17,494 nt of DNA from Enterococcus_G camelliae (GCF_042685105.1 NZ_JBHUMO010000016.1:1-17494); one strand, 5' to 3'; shown: positions 7,626 to 15,085, counted from the first letter of the stretch. Notes: generated from the sequence alone by a model not told the origin. Numbers and translations are program-made.

Positions 7626-7780
7626 CAAAAAATAAGCCTGTGAGTAAGCCAGAAGTTCGCAATCCGTACTGAATCAGTTCGTAATGAGTCAAGTTTAAGC
7701 AAGCTATCCAATGGAGACTGCTTGAAGCTTAATCATGGATGCGATTGTCTGTACGCCTTACGAAGCAGGCTTATTTTTTG
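7626..7780 (+). ncRNA. 155-nt rod-shaped inverted-repeat element; possible structured RNA or two-way terminator
   Basis: The ends form a perfect 15-bp inverted repeat: 7626-7640 (ends in AATAAGCCTG) and 7766-7780 (starts CAGGCTTATT). Each strand leaves the stem through a T6 run, so it could terminate in either direction. Inside, the two sides keep pairing: TAAG 7644-7647 with CTTA 7757-7760; TCGCAATCC 7657-7665 with GGATGCGA 7737-7744 with one bulged A; TTAAGCAAGC near 7696 with GCTTGAAGCTTAA near 7722. About 30 unpaired bases remain on the 5' side. No open frame explains it. The rod with a central bubble resembles 6S RNA in outline, but it is short for 6S and I cannot match its sequence. A mobile repeat is possible; no target duplication is visible. 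Confidence 0.4.
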
Positions 7781-7811
7781 AGAATTGGCTAAACTAAATT
7801 AGGAGAAAAGC

Positions 7812-8327
7812 GTGGAGAAAAGAAGCAATTTAACCACTGAAGAAAAAGAATCATTTATGCGTGAAGCAATCAAAGAAGCTAAAAAAGCACAAGCCATGGC
7901 TGAGGTACCAATCGGAGCAGTCATTGTACTTGATGGGAAAATTATTGGCAGAGGTCATAATTTACGGGAGCAAACTCAAGATGCAACAATGCATGCAGAG
8001 ATGATTGCGATTCGTGAAGCCTGTGAAGAAATTGGTAGTTGGCGGTTGGAAAGAAGTCAGCTATTTGTGACACTCGAGCCTTGTCCTATGTGTAGTGGTG
8101 CGATGATGTTATCACGGGTCGAAGAAATCTATTTTGGGGCGTATGATCCAAAAGGCGGAGCTGCAGGCAGTTTACTTTCGTTAGCAACCGACCAGCGTTT
8201 TAACCACTGGAGCTATGTTGAAGCCGGCATTTTACAGACTGAGTGTAGTGAACTTTTGAGCACTTTTTTTAAAGAGTTACGACAAAAGAAAAAATTACAA
8301 GCAAAAAAAACTAGCGTGCAAGAATAA
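7812..8327 (+). CDS. tadA: tRNA-specific adenosine deaminase
   Basis: 171 residues. Deaminates A34 to inosine in the tRNA-Arg(ACG) anticodon. Zinc and catalytic residues: H61 and E63 in MHAEMIAIREA, C91 and C94 in EPCPMCSGAM. The GSWRLE and VEEIYFGAYDPKGGAAGS segments are typical of TadA rather than other CDA-fold deaminases. Start is GTG 7812 with AGGAGA 6 nt upstream; no better ATG exists nearby. The last 20 residues are lysine-rich. Its stop is about 20 nt before the SRP RNA, the usual tadA-ffs order in Firmicutes. Confidence 0.94.
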   Translation: MEKRSNLTTEEKESFMREAIKEAKKAQAMAEVPIGAVIVLDGKIIGRGHNLREQTQDATMHAEMIAIREACEEIGSWRLERSQLFVTLEPCPMCSGAMMLSRVEEIYFGAYDPKGGAAGSLLSLATDQRFNHWSYVEAGILQTECSELLSTFFKELRQKKKLQAKKTSVQE

Positions 8328-8344
8328 AATAAGGTATACTAGAT

Positions 8345-8462
8345 TTTGCCGAAAGGCTAGGACAATGAGGACCTTGTGAATTGTGTCAGATCTGGAAGGA
8401 AGCAGCACTAAGCAGGAGTCTTCATGTGTCTGATAAAGTTACTTGATGATTGAAAGACTAGC
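8345..8462 (+). ncRNA. ffs: Signal recognition particle RNA, small type (4.5S/scRNA)
   Basis: The conserved domain IV is plain: GTCAGATCTGGAAGGAAGC at 8385-8403, with the GGAA tetraloop and the AGCAGC asymmetric bulge that binds Ffh. The stem below continues: ATGAGGAC (8365-8372) with GTCTTCAT (8418-8425), then GGACA (8360-8364) with TGTCT (8427-8431). A small GCC-GAAA-GGC hairpin lies at 8348-8357. A TATACT -10 box at 8335-8340 puts the 5' end near 8345; both ends are approximate. The size suggests the small bacterial type, not the 270-nt Bacillus type with an Alu domain. Confidence 0.9.
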
Positions 8463-8480
8463 ACTATAAAAACGACAAAC

Positions 8481-8518
8481 AGCCTCTAAGATGCGGTAGT
8501 ACATCTTAGGGGCTTTTA
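8481..8518 (+). terminator. Terminator after SRP RNA
   Basis: Stem GCCTCTAAGATG (8482-8493) with CATCTTAGGGGC (8502-8513), one wobble pair, 8-nt loop, followed by TTTT. It ends the SRP RNA transcript and separates it from the orphan gene at 8671. Confidence 0.85.
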
Positions 8519-8551
8519 ATTACGTATTTTACCGTCACTTAGTACCTCAAA

Positions 8552-8632
8552 TGAATGATTCAAGAACCATTCACAAAAAAATAACAGCGCTTTCTTTTAT
8601 TGGTTGACAAAAAAGTGAATGATTGATAATCT
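8552..8632 (+). promoter_or_regulatory. Sigma-A-type promoter with repeated TGAATGATT motifs
   Basis: TTGACA at 8604-8609, 17-nt spacer, TAATCT at 8627-8632. TGAATGATT occurs at 8552-8560 and again inside the spacer at 8616-8624. An inverted near-copy, AACCATTCAC, lies at 8565-8574, and GAATG/CATTC form a short dyad upstream of the -35. This arrangement suits an operator with one site between -35 and -10, that is repression, but no regulator is known. Confidence 0.55.
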
Positions 8633-8670
8633 GGCCCTAACAATTATCTAAACAAGGAGTGGTTTTGCCA

Positions 8671-8952
8671 ATGAGATTAGTAAAGAACGATTTAAACGAA
8701 GTGCTAAGCATCTTTAGAAAAAATCATCCTACATTGAATCCAAAAGAACAAACAATTATTCAGGCGTGCCAGGTGAGACTAACGAACAAAAATGAACCTC
8801 AAGAACGGGAGTTGCTCACGATAATTCAGTCGTTGCGAACCCTGTCGTTGAATCAAGAATTATCGACAGCAGGACGGTTGTTGTTAAAGAAATTACAAAG
8901 AAAACAGTGGCTTTGGGGGTTGTTAAATCAGTCGCCATTTTTTGGGAGATAA
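8671..8952 (+). CDS. Small basic helical protein, possible bacteriocin immunity protein
   Basis: 93 residues from ATG 8671 with AAGGAG (8654-8659) upstream; GTG 8659 overlaps that site and is rejected. No membrane segment. Predicted to be almost all alpha-helix, with hydrophobic spacing in LNEVLSIFRKN, ERELLTIIQSLRTL and AGRLLLKKLQRKQWLWGLL, and a basic C-terminal part. Size, charge and helix pattern resemble the four-helix immunity proteins of class IIa bacteriocins (enterocin A immunity family). This is an impression of pattern, not a motif match, and no bacteriocin gene lies beside it. It is monocistronic, with its own promoter and a terminator at about 9033-9065. Confidence 0.6.
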   Translation: MRLVKNDLNEVLSIFRKNHPTLNPKEQTIIQACQVRLTNKNEPQERELLTIIQSLRTLSLNQELSTAGRLLLKKLQRKQWLWGLLNQSPFFGR

Positions 8953-9032
8953 CTATAGTCACAACAATTGGACTTGTAGGCTATCCACTTTTGAGGACTC
9001 TGTTTTTGCCAGTATTTTTTATCTAGATCTTG

Positions 9033-9067
9033 AAAGGGAGTGTGCAATGATGCTCTCTTTTTTTGTT
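9033..9067 (+). terminator. Terminator after the small immunity-like gene
   Basis: AAAGGGAG (9033-9040) pairs with CTCTCTTT (9053-9060) with one wobble, with an inner GCA/TGC pair, followed by a T-run to 9064. The stretch 8953-9206 otherwise holds no gene. A TTGACA at 9145-9150 lacks a good -10 partner at normal spacing. Confidence 0.65.
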
Positions 9068-9206
9068 ATAGACGTATTGTGAATCGACGGTTGCTTGTCG
9101 CAATGCAAAATGGTTTGGTTAAGACTTGGCTATATTGATTTTTTTTGACAAACAAGTCGACCTATGACAAACTTTGACTATTACTAAAAGAAGGTGAGCA
9201 AACAAG

Positions 9207-10589
9207 GTGGGAAAAAAATTACGAATTATCCATACCAACGACTTGCACTCTCATTTTGAAAACTGGCCACGAGTCAAACGGTTCGTCAAACAACGACAAA
9301 TCATTCGTGAAAATGAAGCCATCTTGACCGTTGACTTGGGAGATTTTATGGATCGTTGGCATCCTTTAACAGAGGCTACTGATGGTCAAGCCAATATTGA
9401 AGAAATGAACACGATACATTACGATGCAACCACGATTGGGAACAACGAAGGCATTGGCAATCGCAAGGAGTGTTTGAATCATCTCTATGATGAAGCCAAT
9501 TTTGATGTTGTGCTTGCCAATTTATTTGATAAGACAAGTTTGCTGCGTCCTAGTTGGGCCCAACCCTATAAGCAAATCACGACGGAGAATGGCATTCGTG
9601 TTGCTCTTATTGGCATGACAGCACCGTTTCCACTCACCTATTTGCCAAATGGTTGGGATGTACGTGAACCAATGGAACTCCTACCTGATCTTGTAAACGA
9701 ATTACGGCCACAGGTGGATGTGCTGATCTTGTTAAGCCATCTCGGCATTGAAGCGGATTATACCATTGCAGATGAATTTCCGCAGTTTGATGTAATCATT
9801 GGCTCGCACACGCATCATCTTTTTCCAAATGGGGAAAAAAGAAACGGGGTACAATTAGCAGCTGCCGGAAAATTTGGTCGTTACGTTGGCGAAGTCGAAC
9901 TAGAGTTTTCACAGCAAAACCAACCAATAAGAACAAAAGCGCGGACCTTTGCCGTCGACAAAATGATTGCGCATCCGGAAGATGAAAAACAGATTGCAGA
10001 TTGGCTGCAGCAAGGACATGAACGCTTGGCAACAGTACCAATTGGTCGGCTGCCTTATCCTTTAAGTAATGATCCTCAAGTTTATGAACATTCGTTGATT
10101 GAAGAAGCGTTGGACGCTATTCGAAAAAGGGGAGCAACGGAAAGTGCCATTTTAAACTCGGGTTTATTTTTAGAATCACTGCCAGCTGGGATTGTGAATC
10201 AAGATCAACTCCATACGATTTTGCCCCATCCCATGCATCTGATTCGGGTATGTTTGCAAGGCAAAGACCTGATCCGCCTTGTGTTCGAAATGGAGAAAAA
10301 TCGTGCCTTTCTCTCTCATTATCCAATGGTTGGCATGGGCTTTAGAGGAAAAATTTTTGGTCAAATTCGTTACCTAGGCCTGAGCTATGATGCGACCAAT
10401 CATCAAGTCTATTGGCAGGGGAAAATCGTAGATGAACAAAAGACCTATGCGTTTACAACGGTGGATCATTTTTTATTCATTCCATTTTTTCCGACAATTG
10501 AAATTGCTGGACAGGTGACCTTTTTGTTTCCAGAGTTTATCCGATCAGTGGTTGGTAGCGAGTTGCAAAGAAAATACCCAATTGATTAA
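9207..10589 (+). CDS. yunD: Metallophosphatase of the 5'-nucleotidase/UDP-sugar hydrolase family, YunD type
   Basis: 460 residues, like B. subtilis YunD (about 462). The N-terminal calcineurin-like domain has its metal ligands in order: HTNDLHSH at 9-16, DLGDFMDR at 43-50, GNNE at 78-81, LSHLG at 176-180 and GSHTHH at 199-204. The C-terminal part (about 265-450) fits the 5'-nucleotidase substrate domain. No signal peptide, so it is probably cytosolic, unlike secreted 5'-nucleotidases; the exact nucleotide or sugar-nucleotide substrate is not evident. Start is GTG 9207 with AAGGTGAG upstream at long spacing, so the start is a little uncertain. It leads the yunD-yutD-yutF block. Confidence 0.88.
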   Translation: MGKKLRIIHTNDLHSHFENWPRVKRFVKQRQIIRENEAILTVDLGDFMDRWHPLTEATDGQANIEEMNTIHYDATTIGNNEGIGNRKECLNHLYDEANFDVVLANLFDKTSLLRPSWAQPYKQITTENGIRVALIGMTAPFPLTYLPNGWDVREPMELLPDLVNELRPQVDVLILLSHLGIEADYTIADEFPQFDVIIGSHTHHLFPNGEKRNGVQLAAAGKFGRYVGEVELEFSQQNQPIRTKARTFAVDKMIAHPEDEKQIADWLQQGHERLATVPIGRLPYPLSNDPQVYEHSLIEEALDAIRKRGATESAILNSGLFLESLPAGIVNQDQLHTILPHPMHLIRVCLQGKDLIRLVFEMEKNRAFLSHYPMVGMGFRGKIFGQIRYLGLSYDATNHQVYWQGKIVDEQKTYAFTTVDHFLFIPFFPTIEIAGQVTFLFPEFIRSVVGSELQRKYPID

Positions 10590-10631
10590 AAAAGAATGCG
10601 TGAAGGTGCTGTGGTATTCACCTAAAACAGG

Positions 10632-10637
10632 TATAAT
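10632..10637 (+). promoter_or_regulatory. Possible -10 box before yutD
   Basis: Consensus TATAAT, 20 nt before the yutD ATG, in the 67-nt gap after yunD. No good -35 at 16-18 nt. An AGGTG/CACCT dyad lies just upstream, around 10604-10623. Possibly an internal promoter. Confidence 0.3.
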
Positions 10638-10656
10638 AAAACGAGGTGGTGAAAAG

Positions 10657-11289
10657 ATGACCAAAGAAGACAATTTAACGGATGAACTAACCGCTGTTTT
10701 AGAGGAAATTGTTGAAGAAACCAGTCAAGATTCTTCTAAAAGTAAGGGGTTATCATTTGAACAAATTAATGAAACAGAATTTTTCATTGATGGTAGACAA
10801 TACCGGTTAGTAAAGGAACATCGAGCAGGATTTGATGCCGAGAAACTCGTCGAACGATACAGTGAGGTCCTTGCTCGCTATGATTATATTGTTGGTGATT
10901 GGGGCTATGAGCAATTACGCCTAAAGGGTTTTTTTGATGTTGAAAACAAACGAGTATTGCCAGATCAACGAATTGATACTTTAGAAGATTATTTGTATGA
11001 ATTTTGTAACTTTGGATGTGCTTATTTTGTGTTAGAGCGGATTGGTGGAAAAAAAGAAAAAGCCCAAACAAAGAAAAATAAAAAACGATCATCCAATACA
11101 AAAAGAGTAAGAGGACAGGCACACGTTTCTGAAAAAAAAGAAACAATTGCGCCCCATTCGGAAAAGAAAAAAATGACCATTCGTCAAACAAAGCAAACGA
11201 AAAACAATCCCCAACAACCGACTAAACAGCAGGCAAATCGATCATCAAAAAAAGAATTTACGATTCGCCAAAGAAATGAAGGAGAATAG
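10657..11289 (+). CDS. yutD: YutD family protein with a basic C-terminal tail
   Basis: 210 residues from ATG 10657 (GAGGTGG upstream); the frame is open further upstream but lacks a good site. Residues about 35-130 carry the YutD/DUF1027 domain (FDAEKLVERYSEVLARYDYIVGDWGYEQLRLKGFF...LEDYLYEFCNFGCAYFVLERI). Residues 131-210 are low-complexity and rich in Lys, Gln, Thr and Asn. They hold two copies of a TIRQ motif (MTIRQTKQ near 174 and FTIRQRNE at the end), and the tail may bind nucleic acid. Biochemical function unknown. It ends 0 nt before yutF, so the two are co-transcribed. Confidence 0.85.
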   Translation: MTKEDNLTDELTAVLEEIVEETSQDSSKSKGLSFEQINETEFFIDGRQYRLVKEHRAGFDAEKLVERYSEVLARYDYIVGDWGYEQLRLKGFFDVENKRVLPDQRIDTLEDYLYEFCNFGCAYFVLERIGGKKEKAQTKKNKKRSSNTKRVRGQAHVSEKKETIAPHSEKKKMTIRQTKQTKNNPQQPTKQQANRSSKKEFTIRQRNEGE

Positions 11290-12063
11290 ATGAAGTATAA
11301 AGGATATTTAATTGATTTAGATGGCACGATTTACTTGGGAAAAAAACCGATACCCGCTGGAAAACGATTTGTCGAACGATTGCAACAAGCACAGATTCCC
11401 TTTTTATTTGTAACCAATAATACAACAAAGCAACCAAACGTAGTTGCCAAAAGACTAGCCGATGAATTTGCTATTCATGTATCTCCTGAAACGGTCTACA
11501 CGGCAACCTTGGCAACCATTGATTATATGAATGATCAAAATCTAGGCAAGACTGTTTATGTTATAGGGGAAGTAGGCTTGATTGACCCTATTTTAGCGGC
11601 TGGTTATCGTTGGGATGAGGAGCATCCAGCTTATGTAGTTGTTGGTTTGGATTCCAACGTTACCTATGAGCAATTTGCCTTAGCTACTTTAGCAATTCAG
11701 AAAGGTGCCCATTTTATTGGTACCAATCCTGATAAAAATATTCCAACTGAACGAGGGTTGTTACCTGGTGCAGGGTCATTGGTTTCCTTTTTAGCAACGT
11801 CAAGCCAAACAGACCCCGTGTATATTGGCAAACCTGAGGCGATTATGATGGAAAAAGCATTAGAGCATCTCGGTTGCTCCAAAGAAGAGGCTTTAATGGT
11901 TGGGGACAACTACGAAACCGATATCACCGCAGGTATTAAAAATGATATCGATACGCTATTGGTTCTGTCTGGCTTTACACCAAAAGAAGCAGTACCAACG
12001 CTGCCAGTACGTCCTTCCTATGTTGTAGAATCTTTGGATGACTGGGCTATTGAGGATGAGTAG
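11290..12063 (+). CDS. yutF: HAD-family phosphatase, NagD/YutF subfamily
   Basis: 257 residues, standard for the family (B. subtilis YutF 256). HAD motifs: DLDGT at 9-13 (nucleophile D9, acid/base D11), VTNN at 41-44, the lysine of motif III in IGKPEA (K181), and motif IV GDNYETD with D206 and D211. It is a class IIA HAD with a central cap, like NagD and p-nitrophenyl phosphatases; the physiological substrate is unknown, probably a small phosphorylated metabolite. AAGGAG precedes the ATG, overlapping the end of yutD. The next gene overlaps its last codons. Confidence 0.9.
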   Translation: MKYKGYLIDLDGTIYLGKKPIPAGKRFVERLQQAQIPFLFVTNNTTKQPNVVAKRLADEFAIHVSPETVYTATLATIDYMNDQNLGKTVYVIGEVGLIDPILAAGYRWDEEHPAYVVVGLDSNVTYEQFALATLAIQKGAHFIGTNPDKNIPTERGLLPGAGSLVSFLATSSQTDPVYIGKPEAIMMEKALEHLGCSKEEALMVGDNYETDITAGIKNDIDTLLVLSGFTPKEAVPTLPVRPSYVVESLDDWAIEDE

Positions 12064-12715
12064 ACCATCTTTGCGATTTGTCATTGGCTTTGTGTGTTTG
12101 TGTTTGTTTTTGCTCTCATTCGCAATTACGATTACGATAAATAGTACTTGGCTTTATCGTTACGCTATTGACAAACTTGCTATTTTGCAGTGGACGACGT
12201 TATCAAAAGAAGAGTTGATGCATTCTTACCATCAACTCCTAGCTTTTTTAAATTTTCCATGGGTCAAAACATTGCAATTGGCTGATTTTCCAATGTCGCA
12301 ATCAGGTCTCAGCCATTTTGTAGACGTGAAAAAATTGTTTTTATTAAATTATGCCGTTGCCATAATCACATTGATTCCAGCAGGGTCATTTCTGTATACC
12401 AATCGAAAAAATCAACAAGAATGGCAGTTAATTCGCCCATTCCAGATTGCTAGCATGGTTCCTGTTGTTTTTGGCTTTCTGATGTTGTTCGGCTTCGATC
12501 GTTTCTTTATTCAATTTCATCAATTGTTTTTCAGAAACGCAGATTGGCAATTCGATCCAACTACAGATCCGATAATCAATGTATTGCCCGAACAATTTTT
12601 TATGTATTGTTTTATTCTTTTTTTCCTTTTGATGGAAGGCTTCTTTATTGGAGGTTACTTCTATGCGAAAAAGATGTTCGCTTTGCGACTAGCCAATCCT
12701 AATGAAAAAAAATAA
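12056..12715 (+). CDS. Integral membrane protein, TIGR01906 family
   Basis: About 219 residues. Four hydrophobic segments: near 5-27 (LRFVIGFVCLCLFLLSFAI), 105-122, 146-164 and 194-214. The extracytoplasmic loop after the first helix contains TINSTWLYRYAIDKL, and ELMHSYHQLLAFLNFP together with DFPMSQSGLSHFVDVKKLF is characteristic of this family in Firmicutes, where it commonly follows yutF. Function unknown. ATG 12056 overlaps the yutF stop by 8 nt, suggesting coupled translation; the ribosome site is poor (GAGG almost touches the ATG), so ATG 12038 or a later TTG could be the real start. Confidence 0.82.
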   Translation: MSRPSLRFVIGFVCLCLFLLSFAITITINSTWLYRYAIDKLAILQWTTLSKEELMHSYHQLLAFLNFPWVKTLQLADFPMSQSGLSHFVDVKKLFLLNYAVAIITLIPAGSFLYTNRKNQQEWQLIRPFQIASMVPVVFGFLMLFGFDRFFIQFHQLFFRNADWQFDPTTDPIINVLPEQFFMYCFILFFLLMEGFFIGGYFYAKKMFALRLANPNEKK

Positions 12716-12717
12716 AA

Positions 12718-12770
12718 AACCATCAAGACAAGAAGGAGGTCATTCCTCTCTTACTTTGATGGTTCTTTTT
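12718..12770 (+). terminator. Two-way terminator between convergent genes
   Basis: AACCATCAA (12718-12726) pairs with TTGATGGTT (12756-12764), with further pairing inside (GAGG/CCTC), followed by CTTTTT on the plus strand. On the minus strand the stem runs into a T-rich tract as well. It ends the yunD-yutF block and probably the minus-strand genes from 13284. Confidence 0.8.
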
Positions 12771-12789
12771 ATCTACTTAAATAAAGAAT

Positions 12790-13284
12790 CTATTCGTCTG
12801 GATGTTGGTGTGCGATGCGACTTGCGGCAGCAGCAGCCATTGCCCCAACGATGTCATCTAAGAAGGTATGAACGTGAGGAGCTTCATGCGAGTTTAACAT
12901 ACTCAAAATACCTGGCTTCACTTTGTCAATATACCCATAGTTGGTGAAGCCAATTGATCCATAGACATTAACGATTGACAAAGCCATAATTTCGTCGATA
13001 CCATATAAACCTTCATCATTGGCAACAATTTCTTGCAAAGGGGCAAGCAAAGCATTTTTTTCTGCAAGCATATCAAGTTGGATACCCGTCAGAATTGTAT
13101 TCTGCACTTCACGTTTCCCTAAAACAGCTTCTACACTATCCATACACTCTTCAAGGCTAAGGTCAGGAATATAATTCACCTGTAAAAAATGGACCAGCTT
13201 TGCTATTTCAATCAATGGAACCCCTCGTTCTTCAAGTAGAGCACGTGCTTTCTTTTCTAAAGTACTTTGTTCAACACTCATCAT
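12790..13284 (-). CDS. yutG: Phosphatidylglycerophosphatase A-like protein, YutG type
   Basis: 164 residues. It matches the PgpA/YutG family: NVYGSIGFTNYGYIDKVKPG and APHVHTFLDDIVGAMAAAAASRIA are the family's conserved core, with the acidic metal-binding HTFLDD. In E. coli PgpA removes phosphate from phosphatidylglycerol phosphate and has membrane helices. The Firmicute version lacks those helices, as here, so the same reaction is inferred rather than shown. Start ATG 13284 with AAAGGA 7 nt upstream (the ATG at 13281 is also possible). Transcribed toward the yutF block; in B. subtilis yutF and yutG are also neighbours. Confidence 0.82.
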   Translation of the reverse strand: MMSVEQSTLEKKARALLEERGVPLIEIAKLVHFLQVNYIPDLSLEECMDSVEAVLGKREVQNTILTGIQLDMLAEKNALLAPLQEIVANDEGLYGIDEIMALSIVNVYGSIGFTNYGYIDKVKPGILSMLNSHEAPHVHTFLDDIVGAMAAAAASRIAHQHPDE

Positions 13285-13338
13285 TGTTCATCCTTTCGTT
13301 TTCGATTGTCCATGCTAGGAACTTCTTAAAAGAGCTTG

Positions 13339-14313
13339 TTAATGAAAAAGACTGGTGCTGTGCATTGGTTGGGTGCGATTTTTAGGATTGATGTAATGCA
13401 AGGCATTGTTAATCGCGGTAGGTGCTTCCCCAAACCCAGTGGCGATTAGTTTCACCTTTCCTTCGTACAATGCAACATCACCACAGGCATACACACCTGG
13501 TAAGGATGTCTGCATATCCGATTGTACAGTAATTCCCTGACGTGTGCTAGCGAGTCCCCATGATTTCAAATCCAAAGAAGAACTAAAGCCGTAATTAACA
13601 ATCAATGAGTCAATGGCCAGTTCCACTTTTTCTTGTCCTTTCACTTCTTGTAGAATCAAGGTGTCTAAGCGATTTTCTCCACGTAAACCTTGAATGATGT
13701 AAGGAGTTAATAATGAAATCGAAGACTTCTCCAATTTGGAAACACTATGTTCGTGTGCCCGAAATTCAGGGCGGCGATGAATCAAATAGACTTCTGAGGC
13801 AATTGGTTCGAGCATAAGCGCCCAATCAATCGCCGAATCTCCGCCTCCAGCTATCGCAACCTTTTTACCAGCATATTTCATCAGGTCAGGGACGTAATAA
13901 TCAATACCAATATTTTCATACTTTTCAGCGTGCTCAACAGCCAACTTTCTAGGCTGAAATGAGCCGTTTCCAAGAGCCAAAACGACTGCTTTTGAATAGT
14001 GAGTCGTTTTGTTCGTTGTAATTTCAATTAGGTCGTCCTCTTTGTGAAGTCCTAAAACCTGTTCTTCCAAACAATAAGTTTGATGAAACGAACGCAATTG
14101 ATTCTCTAAATTTTGAACAAGTTCTCCTGCTTTTATTTTAGGAAAACCTGGGATATCATAAATGTATTTTTCTGGATATAATGTAGCCAATTGCCCCCCT
14201 AATTGTGGTAAGGTATCAATAATCTTTGTTTTTGCATTGCGCATCCCTGCGTAAAATGCAGCAAACATGCCCACTGGACCAGCGCCTATTATGGTTAAGT
14301 CAAAAACTTCCAT
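13339..14313 (-). CDS. Ferredoxin (flavodoxin)-NADP+ reductase, thioredoxin-reductase-like
   Basis: 324 residues. FAD-binding GAGPVGMFAAFYAG near the N-terminus, NADPH-binding GGGDSAIDWAL in the middle and the C-terminal FAD motif YACGDVA. It has the thioredoxin reductase layout but lacks the CxxC redox pair, which marks the YumC-type ferredoxin-NADP reductases of Firmicutes. Start ATG 14313 is preferred to the upstream ATG at 14343 because GAGAGGAG sits 8 nt before it. Own promoter at about 14346, divergent from the cyclophilin. The electron partner is not in this window. Confidence 0.9.
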   Translation of the reverse strand: MEVFDLTIIGAGPVGMFAAFYAGMRNAKTKIIDTLPQLGGQLATLYPEKYIYDIPGFPKIKAGELVQNLENQLRSFHQTYCLEEQVLGLHKEDDLIEITTNKTTHYSKAVVLALGNGSFQPRKLAVEHAEKYENIGIDYYVPDLMKYAGKKVAIAGGGDSAIDWALMLEPIASEVYLIHRRPEFRAHEHSVSKLEKSSISLLTPYIIQGLRGENRLDTLILQEVKGQEKVELAIDSLIVNYGFSSSLDLKSWGLASTRQGITVQSDMQTSLPGVYACGDVALYEGKVKLIATGFGEAPTAINNALHYINPKNRTQPMHSTSLFH

Positions 14314-14345
14314 TTGACATACTCCTCTCGTTTGACAATACATCG

Positions 14346-14354
14346 ATTATAACA
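14346..14354 (-). promoter_or_regulatory. Extended -10 promoter of the reductase gene
   Basis: Minus strand reads TGT then TATAAT (plus 14346-14351), a TGn extended -10, about 33 nt before the ATG. The -35 region is weak. Confidence 0.5.
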
Positions 14355-14387
14355 GAGAAATTGGTGAGTGGCATTTCTGACGTTTTC

Positions 14388-14396
14388 TGATATGAT
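14388..14396 (+). promoter_or_regulatory. Extended -10 promoter of the cyclophilin gene
   Basis: TGA then TATGAT (14391-14396), about 30 nt before the GTG start. No clear -35. It is divergent from the reductase promoter some 40 bp away. Confidence 0.45.
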
Positions 14397-14426
14397 AGAA
14401 CCAGATGGATCAAGGAGGAGAAGCAA

Positions 14427-15014
14427 GTGGCAAAATTTCCGCAATTAAACACAAATGAAAACAATGCACCAACAGCAACAATTAAAACCAATATGGGAGA
14501 TATTACGGTTCAGCTTTATCCAGAATTTGCACCCAAAACGGTCAAAAATTTTCTAGAATTAGCAAAAAATGGTTATTACGACAATGTTATTTTCCATCGT
14601 GTTATTCCAGATTTTATGATTCAAGGTGGCGATCCTACCGGGACCGGTATGGGTGGTGAAAGCATTTATGGTGATAAATTTGAAGACGAATTTTCACCAG
14701 AATTGTTTAACATTCGAGGAGCTTTATCTATGGCGAATGCGGGACCAAATACGAATGGCAGCCAATTTTTTATTGTGAACAATCAAAACGTGCCTGCAAA
14801 TATGATCAATCAAATGGAAGAGGCAGGTTATCCTTCAGAAGTGGTTGATGCGTATCGTGAAGGTGGAACACCTTGGCTTGATTTCCGCCACACAGTATTT
14901 GGACACGTAATAACTGGCATGGAGATTGTTGATAAAATTGCCGCGGTTCAAAGAGGACCACAAGATCGGCCAATCCACGATGTTGTGATTGAAGGAATTG
15001 AGATAAAAGAATAG
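14427..15014 (+). CDS. ppiB: Cyclophilin-type peptidyl-prolyl cis-trans isomerase
   Basis: 195 residues. Single cyclophilin domain from about residue 15: FHRVIPDFMIQGGDP with catalytic R58, then GALSMANAGPNTNGSQFFI and HTVFGHVITGMEIVDKI. No signal peptide or lipobox, so cytosolic. An insertion of about 25 residues (VPANMINQMEEAGYPSEVVDAYREGGTPWLD) separates the FFI strand from HTVFG, a feature I associate with lactic acid bacterial cyclophilins. Start GTG 14427 with AAGGAGGAG 7 nt upstream. Monocistronic, ended by the large hairpin at 15026-15085. Confidence 0.92.
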   Translation: MAKFPQLNTNENNAPTATIKTNMGDITVQLYPEFAPKTVKNFLELAKNGYYDNVIFHRVIPDFMIQGGDPTGTGMGGESIYGDKFEDEFSPELFNIRGALSMANAGPNTNGSQFFIVNNQNVPANMINQMEEAGYPSEVVDAYREGGTPWLDFRHTVFGHVITGMEIVDKIAAVQRGPQDRPIHDVVIEGIEIKE

Positions 15015-15025
15015 GCTAATCAAAT

Positions 15026-15085
15026 AACCATCCGCCAATTGCTCAACTTTACTGTTCAGTAGAGCGAGCCAATTGGCGGATGGTT
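15026..15085 (+). terminator. 60-nt palindrome, probable two-way terminator
   Basis: Perfect 16-bp arms: AACCATCCGCCAATTG at 15026-15041 and its complement at 15070-15085. Inside, CTTTACTG pairs with CAGTAGAG around TT. It lies between the cyclophilin and the convergent malY pseudogene. The U-runs on either side are short (GGTTTATT), so termination may rely on stem strength. Confidence 0.65.

Noticed and set aside
8552..8632. Direct repeats as a bacteriocin quorum-sensing regulator site
   Set aside because: Such sites are usually two 9-bp repeats about 21 bp apart upstream of the -35. Here the copies are 64 bp apart and one is inside the promoter.
10784..11191. Minus-strand frame of 135 codons with many Phe and Leu
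   Set aside because: Antisense to yutD; the Phe/Leu richness reflects the Lys-rich tail on the other strand. No ribosome site or promoter.
12702..12947. Plus-strand frame following the TIGR01906 gene
   Set aside because: It runs through the terminator hairpin and lies antisense to the PgpA-like gene; not a likely protein.
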